Assembly (NCBI RefSeq): GCF_030936135.1
Contig: NC_082603.1
Span: 20,302,880-20,366,879, forward strand
DNA: 64,000 nucleotides
From: Gavia stellata
Taxonomy: Eukaryota > Chordata > Aves > Gaviiformes > Gaviidae
Direction of reading: 5' to 3'
The notes under the pieces were generated by a model, which did not search any database, was not told the origin of the DNA, and saw only the letters and a list, made by a program, of their open reading frames with translations. Of this stretch, positions 11,615-25,000 are shown one piece after another. The translations under genes and the position numbers were made by a program. Every line of letters starts with the position of its first letter. Positions within the stretch are counted from its first letter, which is position 1.

Positions 11615-14600
11615 AAGGCTTCCTTATTTCACTGGTTATGGAAAGAGGAGGTCTGCGTTGCTGCTTCTCACCCCACATTTTGTAGACTTCTTGAGTCTGT
11701 GAGTCTTCCGTGCACCAGGCACGTGTTTCTGTCAGGCTCCATCGGGGATATGGGTTGAGTAGGTTGGGAGAAGCTGTGGTACTAGGCTCCTGCTTGTTTC
11801 CCCGGCTTTCTTCCCCGGTGCTGGGATCCTGTGCACTCGGAGCAGGAACTGATCACCTCTGTGTGATGCAGCACCCTCTGCAGCAGCAACGCAGCCGTGG
11901 TGCTCTGCAGTAATGATGTGCCGGTGCTGCCGTAGGGAACACCAAGATCAGGGAATAAGCCTGAACCTCATGCCACTGGACAAGGCTGCTCTGAGGGACT
12001 CAAGAACACGTTATGTTCCTGATGCACCTATGGAGAAGGTAGTGCGAATCAGGGGTCTTTGAAGAGGACGCGGTGGAGTTCCCCGAATACACCACCTGCC
12101 AGAGGGTCTGAAGCAAAGCCAGACCTTTGCGCTTTGGGTGAGATGCCCCAGCCTCCGTGCCCAGCATGAGCCCTCGCTGCGGCCACCATCAGCAGGTGGG
12201 CTCTGCCTCCTGCCCAGCCGCTGCAGGTCTGCGTGGGCACAGCGAGGGACGTGCTCGGCTGCTGTGAGCCCTGGAGCCCGAAGGTTTCCAGCAGATCTGG
12301 AAGATGTTTTCTGCTTGTCCCTAAGGCTGTGCTTGCAGGCCAAGTATGAACGCTGGGTGAATTTGGTTTTGAGAGAACTGCCTTAGGAAATGGTGATGAC
12401 AACCATCAATGTCAATGAGATTGTTAGCAGCTTAAGTCATCAGGAGTTTTGCACAAATTTCAATAGAAATGGTACTGTACTTTCTTAAGTTTATCTGCTT
12501 TAATTCATTGGCGTTGTCCCAATTAATGCACACACATCCAGCCATTTTTATTACTGACTGAACACACATTCTTTTTTTATAGTGAAGTTTGTTAATGCAA
12601 AGCAGAATGTGATCCTACTGAATTGTTAAAAATGTAGATCTTCAGTAAATTAATTAAAAGAGGAGCAAGTTATTTGGTTCTTAAAATTAGTAGAAACCAA
12701 TGAAGGAAAACGGCACTTACCTATGACCACGTGGAGTGGAGAGCTATCAGTGGCTAGTTTTTGAAAACATTTCAGGAGATTCTGTAAAAATTGTGTCATT
12801 TTGGTTTCCCCAGCAGCTTTGGTACCTTTAATAGATGGACATATGTGACTTTTATTGTTTGGATGTGACTTTTATAGTTTGGAAAGGTAATGGCTTTAGT
12901 ACCAAAAGGAGTACGTTTGAAAGACAGGCATAAATATACAGTTATATACAGTTTAAGTGCTGTCATGGTACCTTATGCTGCAAAGTGGTGGCGAGCCGAC
13001 AGCAGGCAGTGTTTGGGCACTACCCAGCAGCAGCAGTAAAGCAGTGAGCTGGTGGGTTTGCTGCTTGCCTGGAAGTCACACAGAGCAGTGATGGGAAGCA
13101 CAGGCTTCCCAGGCAACCCCTGAGGCCGAACCCAGCAGAAGCCGGGGCTTTGCAAGACCCCCGGAGCTGGGATCCATGGGGGGCTCTGGCATGAGCCCCC
13201 AGCTCCAGTGGGGCCAGCCCATGGGGCTCCTCTTTTCCCAGCCTGCCAAGGCTGGAGCAGAGCTTTGGGGGCACTCTTGTCTTCCAGCTCCCGTGCTTAG
13301 GAGCGAGGGGTGCGATGAGCTCAGCAGTAACGCCCTGGCAGGAGACCCACAGGTGAGCGTCGCCCAACCACCACGGCAGCCAGAGCACCCATGGGGCTGC
13401 AGGGGGGTGGGGGCTGTGGGTGTTCACCTCGCGAAGGGCTGCGGGGAGGCCTCAGCCAGCCTCTGCCCCTCTCCCCCACTGCCATCGTGGAGAGAGCCGA
13501 GCACAGCTTGAAGGAATTGCTGCCCAGGGCAGGTCCTGGGCACAGCAAAGCTGTTTGTCACTCTCACAGTTTTCTTAGGATTTTTTTTTTTCCTTTCTCT
13601 TTTTAACTCAGGTTATACCCTTCGGAGAAATACGAAGCATGAAAGGGCTGTGAGTGTACGGGGGGACAGGCTGGGAGTTGAAGTAGTTCTTGACACACGG
13701 GAGAAATGATCTAGAAAGTAAGAGGGTTCAGTTCTATAAAGAAACCCCTAAAGGCGAAGCCCTCACTAACAGGTTTTGCCTACACCTGGAGCAGAAGCAC
13801 AGACGATCCCGCCCCGTGGCAGCAGCACGGCCGGAGTGACCGGGGACGCAGTGTTCGCTGCCCAAAGCGGTGGGGATGGGGGCGAGACGCTGGGGGGGAT
13901 GGGGACTTTGGGGAGCCCCTGCCCTTGCAGCCAGGCACAGCCCGCACAGACCCCAGGGATGACCCTTATTTTGAGGAGTGTTATGGTTTGTGGTGTCACT
14001 GTTATAGTGTGGTGGTTTAGCAATACAGTTTTATAATTTTGAGACACTCAATACAAGCATTGTTGCATTTAATCTGCCACGACAGCAATGCTCTTCTGCT
14101 TGCACTGCCACTGACCTCAAGTCCTCGCTGCCCACAACGTGGTGTTTTTTTAAAAAAAAAATTTGTGCAGCTGTATCGTTATGCCATAATATATTAGCTT
14201 TTAAGCCTCAATTACCAGTCACCAGTAGCTGTATACTCAACTCCTTTAGCTACATTTACCATTTACCAACTATCCAAAGACATGACACAGCTCACTAGTG
14301 AATAGCTTGGCTTTTCTATCGTGTGCCATCAGTTTTACAAGGGAAGGGGTTAAAACCAGAATATGGTGCCGGTAAAAACACAGTGAAGTGTTTGCCATGC
14401 TTCAAAATTTTATTTTTTTTTTACCCTACAGATGCAATCTTTGATCTAGGAAGAAAATCCACAGTTTGTCAGACATTATAATTTATATCCCAACTGCCAA
14501 TTATAAAAAAACGTCAGCTAAAGAGCATTATGAAAACTAAGCTGTCTTGGATAGGAGCCACTGATCTGTTGATGAGAAACTGAATCTGGTCCCTTCCCAC

Positions 14601-15240
14601 AGCGAGCTGGCCAGCAGCTTTGGTTCCCCACCCGTGGAGAAGGTTGGTGAGCAAATGGCGGCTGCGCGGTGCCAACGTGAACCCCTCAGTCCCGGGGCTG
14701 CCGTAACCCCGTGCAGGTCTCTGACGGGAGCGGGGCGGGTGGCTCCCGTCAGCCCCAGCCGAGCCCAGCTCTGCAACCCGGCTGGGGGTACCAGGGGGCT
14801 CCACCGCAGGGTGAAATGCCGCCCCTTGTTGTGCGATGTGAAATGAGTTTGGGTGAACCAGACTTTGTCCACCTTTGTAAACTAAGAGGTTTGTGTCCGT
14901 AACGCCCATCAGCCTCACCCGTTCCACCTTGCGGGGGCAACCCTCGCCAACACCCCGCTATGGCTAATCGCACCGGTGAAAGGGGCTGAAGCATTAGCCC
15001 TGAAAGAGAAGGCAGATGAGGGAAGCATGAACGTCAGTGGCATTTAGCCATGGTCTCTGTGATAATGACAGAAGGCTTGTGTTACTGGGTGAATTCCTGG
15101 TCCCCAGAGAGCAGCGCTGCAGGTGATGGCGTGTCCCACTCCCGGCAGGGTGGGTATCGGCACGGTGTCACAGGAGGGCTGCCCGGGGATTTTGCACAAT
15201 CCTGCTGGAGCACTATCAGTTAGATAAGTTGTGTGTCTTA
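11615..15240. other. VTG2-VTG3 intergenic region
   Basis: About 3.6 kb between the VTG2 poly(A) signal and the VTG3 promoter. Segments near 11.7-12.35, 13.0-13.55, 13.8-14.0 and 14.6-15.2 kb are GC-rich; the rest is AT-rich. Short open frames on both strands in the GC-rich parts overlap each other, lack splice-consistent continuation and match no family I know. A 20-bp tandem duplication lies at 12843-12882. No gene, RNA gene or clear interspersed repeat was recognised. Confidence 0.6.
12843..12882. repeat. 20-bp tandem duplication
   Basis: ATGTGACTTTTATTGTTTGG (12843-12862) is followed directly by the same 20-mer with one change (ATTG to ATAG). A simple local duplication in the intergenic spacer with no evident function. 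Confidence 0.85.
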
Positions 15241-15241
15241 C

Positions 15242-15259
15242 GGTCAGGTCAGGGTAACC
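15242..15259. promoter_or_regulatory. VTG3: Candidate oestrogen response element of VTG3
   Basis: Two GGTCA half-sites sit back to back (15242-15246, 15247-15251). The second begins GGTCAGGGTAACC (15247-15259), an inverted repeat with a 3-bp spacer matching the ERE consensus GGTCANNNTGACC except for one base (TGACC to TAACC). It lies about 305 bp upstream of the TATA box, roughly -340 from the expected start site. Avian vitellogenin genes are oestrogen-induced in liver, and chicken VTG2 has an imperfect ERE at a similar distance as I recall. Motif and position are seen; receptor binding is inferred. Confidence 0.6.
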
Positions 15260-15549
15260 TGGGCAAGGTTAGCACAGGCTGCAATACTACTGAGTGCTTC
15301 CAATGAATCAGGATAATTAGTAGGTTTTCTTACACAATAAATATTTTGGCTTTAACTATATTTTAATATTTTTAAGCACCTGTTTCAAAAGGTACTTTCA
15401 GAGCATTCAGTTGGTGAAGTGAGAACAAAATTGCTCGTGATAGTTTTGGCTCAGCAATAACAGGCAGTGCCTTGCCCCCGACCCCCGCTCCCTCAAAGGG
15501 TTTGAGTGGTTGATAAAAAGTTGATAACTCAACAAAATTCACTGTGCCT

Positions 15550-15560
15550 GTTAATAATTC
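15550..15560. promoter_or_regulatory. VTG3: HNF1-like site next to the VTG3 TATA box
   Basis: GTTAATAATTC matches the left half and centre of the HNF1 palindrome GTTAATNATTAAC. It stands 4 bp upstream of the TATA box. HNF1 drives many liver genes, so this fits a liver-specific promoter, but short AT-rich matches are common. Confidence 0.35.
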
Positions 15561-15563
15561 TTC

Positions 15564-15570
15564 TATAAAA
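15564..15570 (+). promoter_or_regulatory. VTG3: VTG3 TATA box
   Basis: TATAAAA lies 40 bp upstream of the start codon at 15610. Transcription would begin about 25-32 bp downstream, near 15593-15600, leaving a 5' UTR of only 10-17 nt. A very short leader is typical of vitellogenin genes. Confidence 0.8.
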
Positions 15571-15609
15571 GCTGCATATTTTCCCCTGCAGTCTTCAGTT
15601 GCTTTTAGC

Positions 15610-16008
15610 ATGAAGGGACTCATCCTGGCCCTGGTGCTCGCCCTCGTGGGTAAGTTGAAGCTTTACCAGTGCTGTTGAGCCATGACGGCCACTGCAGTCC
15701 TGAGCAAACTGCAACTCCTCAGGGCCTTTTGGGGGTATTTACAGCTTAATTTGCTGAAGCCCTTTTATGTCTATTAGATTTCTGTGCCTAAGCTTAGCAG
15801 CAGGGGAAAAGCAGAGCAAGCAGTGGCTAGTGATGGGGCTGGTGCAGGCTTGGTGTCCCAGGGGCGTGGGGTGCCCGTTACCGGTTGCTTGCCAACCATT
15901 AGCACACCGAGTAAATGAATAATAAATGTAAAGTGTCCACAGAGATGGGGAAGTTTCTCATGCATCCCTCTCTTTCCTCCCACACAGGGGGTCAGAAGCA
16001 GGACCTCG
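15610..16008 (+). CDS. VTG3: VTG3 exons 1-2: signal peptide and mature N-terminus
   Basis: Exon 1 (15610-15649) encodes [13 protein letters not shown], a compact hydrophobic signal peptide. Exon 2 (15988-16008) is a 21-nt micro-exon encoding GQKQDL plus a split codon, as in other avian vitellogenins. The ATG is chosen because it is the first after the TATA box and gives the family-typical signal peptide. Cleavage is expected around residues 14-16. Confidence 0.9.
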
Positions 16009-19000
16009 GTAAGTGCGCTCCCGTCGCCAGTGAGCGGCTCCCACGCTGCCCTCCCCCACGGCCATGCCTTGCCCACCGCTTCCACCCATTTTGCAGCAGC
16101 AGCAGCCTCACCCTTCTTTGCTGGGTTGGTTCTTGCGTGCAACATCACAACAGTCATAGCCAAGGAGGTGTTCCTGGTTTTGTTTGTTTTTTTTAAACAG
16201 AGCCTGTTTTTCATACCGGCAAGACCTACCTCTACGGCTACAAGAGCTTCATCCTGCACGGGCTGCCGGGCAGAGGCCTGGCAATGGCGGGAGTGAGGCT
16301 GACCTGCAAGCTGGAGATCAGCTGTGTGTCCCACAGCGACCACCTTCTCCAGGTAAATCACCATGGGCATGGGGACCCACCCAGCTGCCCTCATCACACG
16401 GCTACAGACATTCGGTTTATACCTCCAGGCTGGTAAAACAAAGGACAAAAAGGTGCAAAGCCACACGAAAACTTAGGGCCCTTCCCGGTGCTGAGATGAC
16501 CCTGTAAGCCCAATGTCAGACCAAGTGGCTTTGCTCAGGCAGCGGTGATTTCCCCAACACGGGCAGAGGTGTGGGCACGGGCACTGAGCTTTCCACCCCG
16601 TACGCCCGAGCCTTGCTGGGGGAGAGCCGAGGGCACTGCGGGAGTGTCTGCAGCTGTAGCCAAAGTGCTTTGGGTTAAGGGTTGTGACCCAGAGACAGCA
16701 CCACAGGCTTCCTCGCAGCCTGCACCTCTGCGGCAGGGAGACAGAGCTGCTCCAGCTCTGCTGCCATCAGTACCTGAGCCCCCGTGGCTAAGGCTGCCTT
16801 AGGTTCAGCTCCATGCAGAAATATGGCAGGCAGCTGCCTTAAAGAAATGGCATTATGACAGTTTTACTAAGGCAACACTAAAGTGGGCTATGAAAATGAG
16901 GAGAATTCAAGCATGAAATATCCATGTTTTTCAACCTGATCCATAGCCTGAGAAAAGCTTGGCGCTGGAATTCAGCTATGACATGAGAAATTTCTGTCTG
17001 TCTCCATTATCTTCCTTTTGATATTCTTCACATAGGCATTAATTCAAATGTGAAGAATTATAATGGTAATGCTTGTGCTTGGCATAATGATATCAGATCT
17101 GGAAGCGCTGTTACTCATCGAAAAGATTAAACTAAACAGCTTAAAATACTGGCATGGAACGAAAGACCACAGAAAAGGTATCTAGAAGACACCATGGGGG
17201 GAGAAAGCTGTAAGAGGGCACTTAGCGTTCATCCTAGGAGTTTACTCGATCTGTAATCCTGTACATGTATTACTGAAACAGCGTGAAGGAATACCTATTA
17301 TCAAACTTTGCCCACTGCTACAATTGCAGGCTCTGCGTAACCTCGCTAGGGTTGCTATAACTTTAGCAATTGCAGACAATAGTCTTGAGTAGGATTTAAT
17401 TTGAGAAAACGTGACAAGAGGCAAGCCACCCTTGCAGCATTGATTATAAATGCCTAAAATGAAATAGAGCACTAAACCCACGCCATTTCCCTCTATGGAG
17501 GAACATGTACGTTTATGTACAAGGGTGGGAGGTGTATGTGTATGCGACTAGATACGTATGTGCATGCAGACACACATTTCCCACTAGGTAGCAGTCAAGG
17601 ACTTGTGTGCAAGTTTTACAGCCTGATAAGCTCAAAATGATGAAAGCCGCTTCCAAAGAAAGAGACAACATCTTCCACTGGGCCATCTCCTGTGTGAGGT
17701 CCCACAGTCATCTCTGCGTCCCCATCAGCTGAGCCGAGGCTTTGCCGCTCTGGGACGTGCTGGACCTGGAGCAGCAGCCAAAATAGGCCCCGGGTGTTTA
17801 GGCAGGCAGCTTGAGCAATGGCTTGGCTGCCTTGCAGACTGAAGGGAGATCTCAGTGGACATCTGGGGGAAACAGGTGAGTATCCTTTCTGTACAAATTG
17901 CTGTCAGCCGGTGTTTCACTCACACAGCAACCTTCACCAAAGTTGCTGAAGTTTTGAATGCTGCTTGCACGCTCTTATTTTTCTGGCAGAAATCCTTCAT
18001 GGAAATCGCGTTTTCAAGGATGCTTCCTAGGCCCAGCACAAGAGTTCAAGGAGGAAAACGTTTCCTGCGGTGTTGGACAAATGGCTTGTGTCAAGCCACG
18101 GGCTGGAAGCGCCCAGTTTCTCTGTTATTGCACTGTTTCAAACTGAATGAACAGGATGAATGTTTTCCTAATTTTATTCACAGATTCGATCACCAAAGCT
18201 GGAGGAATACAATGGCTTCTGGCCCACAGACCCCTTCACTCCATCTTCAAGGCTCACGGAGACCATTGCTGCATGTTTCAGCCAAGCCTTTAAGTTTGAA
18301 TACACCGAGGGAAGGGTTGGAAGTATTTTCGCCCCTGAGGACTGTCCCATCCTATGCACTAACCTAGTGAGAGGGATTCTGAACATAATGCAAATAACCA
18401 TCAAAAAGACACAAAACGTGTATGAACTACAGGAGGTTTGTTTTTTCCATTCTGATTTTACTTTTATTCTCATGTTACTGTTATATACTAACTTGGCTGT
18501 ACATACATTTCCCAGGCAATTTTCTTTGACCTATTTGTTGCTGCTTCAAGTGGAAAGTTCATTGTGTTTAATCAATACTCACAGGCTGGGATTGAAGGCA
18601 TCTGCCAAACCAGATACGTTATCCAGGACGACAGCAAGAATAACCGTGCCACCATTTCCAAAAGCAAGGACCTGACGGACTGCCAGGAGAAAGCGGTGAA
18701 GAACATGGGAATGGCATATATCCGCCCCTGCCCCACCTGCCCCCTGGTATGAGCAGCGCAGAGCCCTGCCGCCGTGCTGGGGCATAAGCCACTGCTAAAC
18801 ACTCATGCATTGCACTGATGTTAGTAGGGAGTTTGGCTCGTCTGTGCTAATTAATTACCGCCCATTTGTATTTCTGAGTTTGTATTTCTCCTTGCACTTT
18901 TAGAAAGTCAGAAACATTAAGGGCACGGTAATGTTCACTTACAAGATGAAGTATGATGACAGCGGGGCCTTGATGACATCTGCTACGTCCGAGCAGGTGT

Positions 19001-22000
19001 ACCAGATCTCTCCTTTCAACGAACCCAACGGAGCAGCAGTCATGGAGGCAAGGTAGGTGCTGTGCGTGTCCTTAGCATAGCTGTGATTATCAGAGCCAGG
19101 AGGAGATGCCCAAAACATATTTACTTTTGATTTTTGAGTTAACAAGAAGCATTTGGCCCGTGGGCTGCGAAGGGCCAAGGCACTGTACGTCCCTCGGGAT
19201 GCCCAGCCAGGTCCCATGCCCTGCAATTTGGGGGGTTTTCTGGGCCACCTGAAACATTGTCCAAACTCTCAGAGACTTTGGCAAACTCTAACAAAAGCTC
19301 TCACCAGTCCTACGACATTTCCAGATAATCCTGAGCAATGCATAAACGGCAAAGTGCACGATCTGTTTGTGGTCAATGCAGTGGTCCTGCTGGGCACCCC
19401 TCGGTCTGCTCCAACCACCGTCCATGTCCTCCACTCACACGGTGTGGTAAAAGGCTACTGATGCATTTCTTTCTCTCCCTTGAAGACAAGAACTGTCTTT
19501 GGTCGACATTAAAAGAACTCCCATCAGTGCACCAAAAACTCAGCTGCAAAACCAGGGGAGTCTTCGTTACCATTTCGCAGGAGAGTTACTCCAGATGCCA
19601 ATTCCTCTAATAAGGATTAAAAATCCAGATTTGCAGGTATTAGAGGCCTACTTTTCATACTCTTTCATTATTTATAAGGTTAACAGGTCATCACATAATT
19701 ATTTTTGACATGGATCCTTTCAACTGTCTGTTTTTTCCCATAGTTAACAGAAACACTGCAGCAATTAGTTCAGAATAACGAGGAAGGAGCCACTAAAGAA
19801 GCTTTAGTCAAGTTCTTACAAATGGTCCAGCTTTTTCGTACAGTGACCCTTGATCAAATTGAGTCTCTGTGGGAGCGGTTTGCCAATGACCCTCCCTACA
19901 GGTAACTGTATTGCCTTCAGCCAAGATTTCCTATCATCAGAGGCATACTGGGCAATGGGGATCATGAATCCTCCCCTCCCTGGCAGGCCCTGGTTCCTGA
20001 GTGCCATCTGTGCTGCTGGAGCTACTGACACATTCAGATTCCTGAAGCAAAAAATTCATGATGAGAAGCTGAACATCTGGGAAGCAGCTGTGACTCTCCC
20101 TCTCGCCTTCCATTTTGTTACACCCAACGAGCAAACCCTAGGAGTTGCCTCAGTGAGTACAGATCATTCTTCCTTCTATTTCCTTCTCGCTCCTTTTTAA
20201 AGGTGAATTCACAGGATTATGAGTGAAAGATGCAAGATATTTCCTTCTACATTTGTAAAATGCAAGGTATTAACAAAAACGGGGAATGCTTTAGAAAATG
20301 TTTCTAAACACTTGTTGCCAAAAATTTGTAATGGCTTTGATGTTTGATGTTAAAACGCACACATCCTAGGAAAATTGCTATTGATTTCTTTTTGCCCAAA
20401 TAATCTTTTTTTTAAATAGACAAAATCAAGAAAAAAGTATAATGTAACCAAAATCTAAAGTACATACAGTATAACTGGAGCAAGTCTATTTGCTTTTATT
20501 GTAGCTGAATGACTAGCATTTGATTTAACTTCTGAAAATATTTAGGAAAAATACAAAGCAATTTTATCTATTTATTTCTCAAATGTAGTTTTCACTAAAT
20601 ACCAGCTCTAGTTACTAGAAACATTAATGACTGCTACTTTTTTCTTCTGCAGTCTTTTCTGACCTGTCCCCAAATCCAGAAAGCACCAATGCTACGAATA
20701 CTTGTTTACCTGGGATATGGAAGCATGGTAAATAAATACTGTGCTCAGTCTTCACTTTGTCCAAATGAACTACTTCAGGTAGGTGACTCTCATTTCTTGT
20801 TTCATAAGATGTGAAGAAATTTTTTAAATGCCTCTAATTAAGCTCTCACAATGCTGGCAATTAGGTAACTAGCTGTTTACATGCCTCACTCCTGACTGTG
20901 ATTGCCTGCAAAATTGCAAAGACAGAATGAAACACCGAGCTGATGCCTTCGAAAATCTGGCCTTAGCAGTTCAGAATTTCAAATGTAGGTGGTAGGAGCC
21001 CGTGGGGATATGACAAATTTAGTATTAAAGCAAAATAATCATGATTCTTCTCTCTACATTAGGTAGAGCGTACTTAAAAAATCTATTAAAAAGGCACTAA
21101 AGTGTGAATATAAGCAAAGCTTTAGATATGTCATAGGTTAGGGCTTCCAAAGAGGCCCTGCTACATAATTACATATCACCATCAGAAATATTCAGGGCAT
21201 TGTCCTCAGACTATGCCACTCTGATTCCTGACTCAGAAGGACCACAGCACTGAGATGGCCTGCTGGCGTTTGACATGTGTTTAAACCTTCCAAAAAAGAA
21301 TGAAACAAAGCCAAGTCACCAGAAGGGTAATTTGTCTTCTCGGAACAGCAAAACTGTTTAAGTAAACTTGCTATTGCTATCAGAAGTGAAAAATAGGCAA
21401 GTGTAATCCTGTGGCTGCGCAGACCCCGGGGGCTGCAGGCTGGCCGGGCTGACGGAGGTGCCCCGGGGAACAACTGAACCCGGCGTCAGCTTGGGGCTGC
21501 TCTTAAACTTGAAACAGACTCTGGTGCAGGCATCCACCTAGGAATACCTCCAACACTCAAGCTCAGGAACAATTTGAAATCAGTTACAACACTGTGTAAG
21601 GAGAAAACCAAATTTGCTTGTATGATGTTCCACATTTGGCAGCCTGACAACGATGGTGAGATTTTTCCTGGGAGAAAAATTTGAGCAACTTTACTCAGGG
21701 TTTTGCACCAGTAGTTTTTTTGTTTGCTATGGCAATGTGTATTTTTATGCATAGTTACCTGATAAAATTAACAGAGTCTGCTCTGTTTTCAGCCACTCCA
21801 CGACCTTGCTACTGAAGCCGCCAGCAAAGGCGATGCCAAAGATATGGCCTTGGCCCTGAAAGCCATCGGCAATGCAGGAGAGCCAGCCAGCATCAAACGC
21901 ATCTTGAAGTTCTTGCCAACATTTTCACCTGCTGCAGCTTCATTACCAAACAGAATTCATGCTGATGCTGTGTTGGCCTTGAGGAAAATTGCCAGAAAAG

Positions 22001-25000
22001 ACCCTGCAAAAGTAACTGAAATTATTATTTAAACAAACATCTTAGAGGATATGATTTGGGTTGACTTAGTGAATCAGGGGTAATAAAGCCATCAGGTAAC
22101 GTTCGCAACTCTGGGCAGATTTCTCAGTTACTGGTCTTCCTCTTGCCCACACTGCAAATTCCCGACGTCACCTCATCCTTGCTGATATCCTGGGAAAAGG
22201 GTTGCTTTAGTCACTGTAACATTGGGCCCATTACTAACGGCTGTTTCTTCCAGCCCTGTTCACTGTGCACCCACCAATATCTTCATGTTCAGTGACAGGT
22301 CCCATGGTCAAGTCTCTTTTTAGGGTTTTGTTCTCCATTCACTGCAGATCACACATGGATGGTTTAGGAGCCATTTCTCACTGTGAAGTTATGAGGTACT
22401 CACAGGTTGTGTCTTCCTCCTCTAGGTAAGGGAGATCTCCCTCCAGGTCTTTATGGACAACACACTTGCTCCTAACGTCCGAATGGTGGCTTGTGTTGTC
22501 CTCTTCGAAACTAAGCCTGCTCTTCCAACTGTAACAGCTATGGCCAGCTCGCTGCTGACGGAGCCCAGCTTACAAGTAGCCAGTTTCACATATTCACACA
22601 TGAAGGCTTTAGCAGTAGGCAGGATCCCACAGCTCTATAATCTGTAAGTAGAGGAAGAAGTACATTTTTTAGTAGCAAATGGTGATTTTTTTTCTTGCGG
22701 TTTTCTAAGAATTTGGTCACAGTTGACTGTCTTCATATAATTTTAATTCTTTATTACTCAGATCTGCTGCTTGCAACATTGCCATTAAACTACTGAGCCC
22801 CAGACTTGACAGGCTGAGCTATCGTTACAGCAAGGTCATTCATGTCGGCGATTATTCCTGTGAGTACCAGGTGCCCTGTTCACTGCTTCAGCTTACGTAG
22901 CCAAATGCCTCTACTGTGTTCCATGATTTTCATCCAAAATCCTATCACAGGCGCTGAGTTCAGTGCACTCCTGAAATAGAAAAAGCACAAGAGCCTCCTA
23001 ACATGCAAAATCCCCTGAGGGTGTTCTACTACTCTCTGGGTAACTGCTGGGGAAAGTGGTGCCGGCACATGGATTTAGGCCTCCTTCTTCAGCCACTGTG
23101 GTTGTGTTGACTCTGCCCTAGAACAAAGTTCTCTTCCTGAGGTTGCAAACTTGAGGACCTGTGGGACTGAATCCTGGCAGAACCCCTTGTGATCTACTAC
23201 AGCACGTACCTGAGGTGGCTTACATGCACCAGACACCTCGGAGACCCTAATTGAGATCTCTGCTCCTTTTTATTCCTGTGATAGCTGAATATCAGGCTGG
23301 TGCCATTTGGAGGGTCTATCTAATGAACAGTCCCAGCACCATGTTTCCATCCGATATAATCACAAAAGTAAGAGGATATTATGCAAATACTGCAACGGAT
23401 ATTATCGAGGTAAGTATTTCATTAAAACAGCCAGCTAGATGCAAGCCAGCTACAGATAGTGTAACTTTGTAAGCCATTTGGACTGTGATGTAGTGTTTAA
23501 CTCCATCTCTGGCTGTGAGGGCGGATGTGGAAGAGAAAATTTAGATAATGATTATGATTTTACTTAGGCTTCTTCTTTTATTTGGGCTTCTTGACACATA
23601 CATTCATCAATGAACGCATTCACTATAGGCATGAAAATCTAGGAGAGCAGAGGAAAGCTTATGCAGCAGAACGTTCATCTGCCTACCTAAAGTCACATGG
23701 CATCTTGGGTATTTTGCATAAGTACAGGGAACTAGCATCTGAAATTAAATTTCAGCCAGCAGTGCAGCCAGGGCAGCATGAAGCTCCATGTAACAGCATG
23801 CAGGCGTTTACTCAGCTTCTTGGGCAAGCTTTGCAGCCTGGGCTGAGCTCTGCACTGCCCTAAAATTATCCCTGCTGACGGGGATTCAAAGCTGGCTCAG
23901 CACGTCCTCAGCATCTGCAGCCATAGCCTGCAGTCATCTGCCAGGTAGACATAGCCTTGTAAGTGCAATGGCTTTGTGAAGTATGTATTTAGAGTGGCCT
24001 CGGTGAGTGTAATAGTAGGTACAAAGGTTTTCCTGTACTTGGCCCGCAACACCTGACACTGTTTCCTACAGGTGGCTCTCCGGTCACAAAGCCTAACCAA
24101 GCTTATCAGGAAGCAGAATATTCCCTTTGCTGAGTATGATACATACAAGACACTGAAGGAACTCCGTAAAACGGTATGTCTCTACGCACCTTTCTGATCT
24201 GTTTGTAATACACAGTTCCCACCAGCGCCGAGGTTGCATCACCCACCCACCCACCCAGACGTCCCTTTGATGTTTCAGTGAGAAAGGAGTCAGTCATCCT
24301 GTTTGGTCACAGAAAGATGTACTGACATTGTACTTCCACTGTCAACAGATGCGACCTTTTCACTCAACGTGTGTCAGCCCTTAATATACATTACATAAGA
24401 TGATGATGCTGGTAGCCAAAATTCATGTGTTTTGAAGTGTATGTTAAAACACAGTAAGTGGTTGCTTTTCTCTTTCAAAATGATTATTGAGTAAGATTTT
24501 TGTTCTTGAGTCCTCGGGTGTCAGCCACTACTTACAGCTGCAGAAATTACCAAGTCCTTACCTCGTCCTTATGTGGGGAAACTCCCACTGAAGTCAGTTA
24601 AGCAACATAAGAAAGGCCACATTGGTTCAGACCTGTAAGATGGCTGTTAGTTTTTTGGCTATGGAACCATGGTTAGCATCCCTCAGATGGGATCTACTCT
24701 TTGCTAATACATTACTGTATTTTAAGTGACATTATCTGCTTCTTCCCTTTCTCCCCCATCTCTCCTTAACACCACAGCTTCTGGGATGGAAAGAACTGCC
24801 TCTCGAAGCCCCTCTGGTGTCCGCATACGTCAAAGTATTGGGCCAAGAGATCGCCTTTGTTGACATTGATAAAGATGCCATTCAGCAGACCATGACGGTA
24901 CTGACAAGGCTGTTGTCTTTTTTTGTCTGCGATGCTGAATAATTTCCCTTCCCTGTCTCTTCTTACCTACTTACCTAACCTATTTCTCTGTTTGCAGAGC

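Noticed and set aside
12000-13600. Several 100-135 codon open frames on both strands in the GC-rich intergenic region
   Set aside because: They overlap one another on opposite strands, have no recognisable domain, and reflect GC-rich sequence with few stops.
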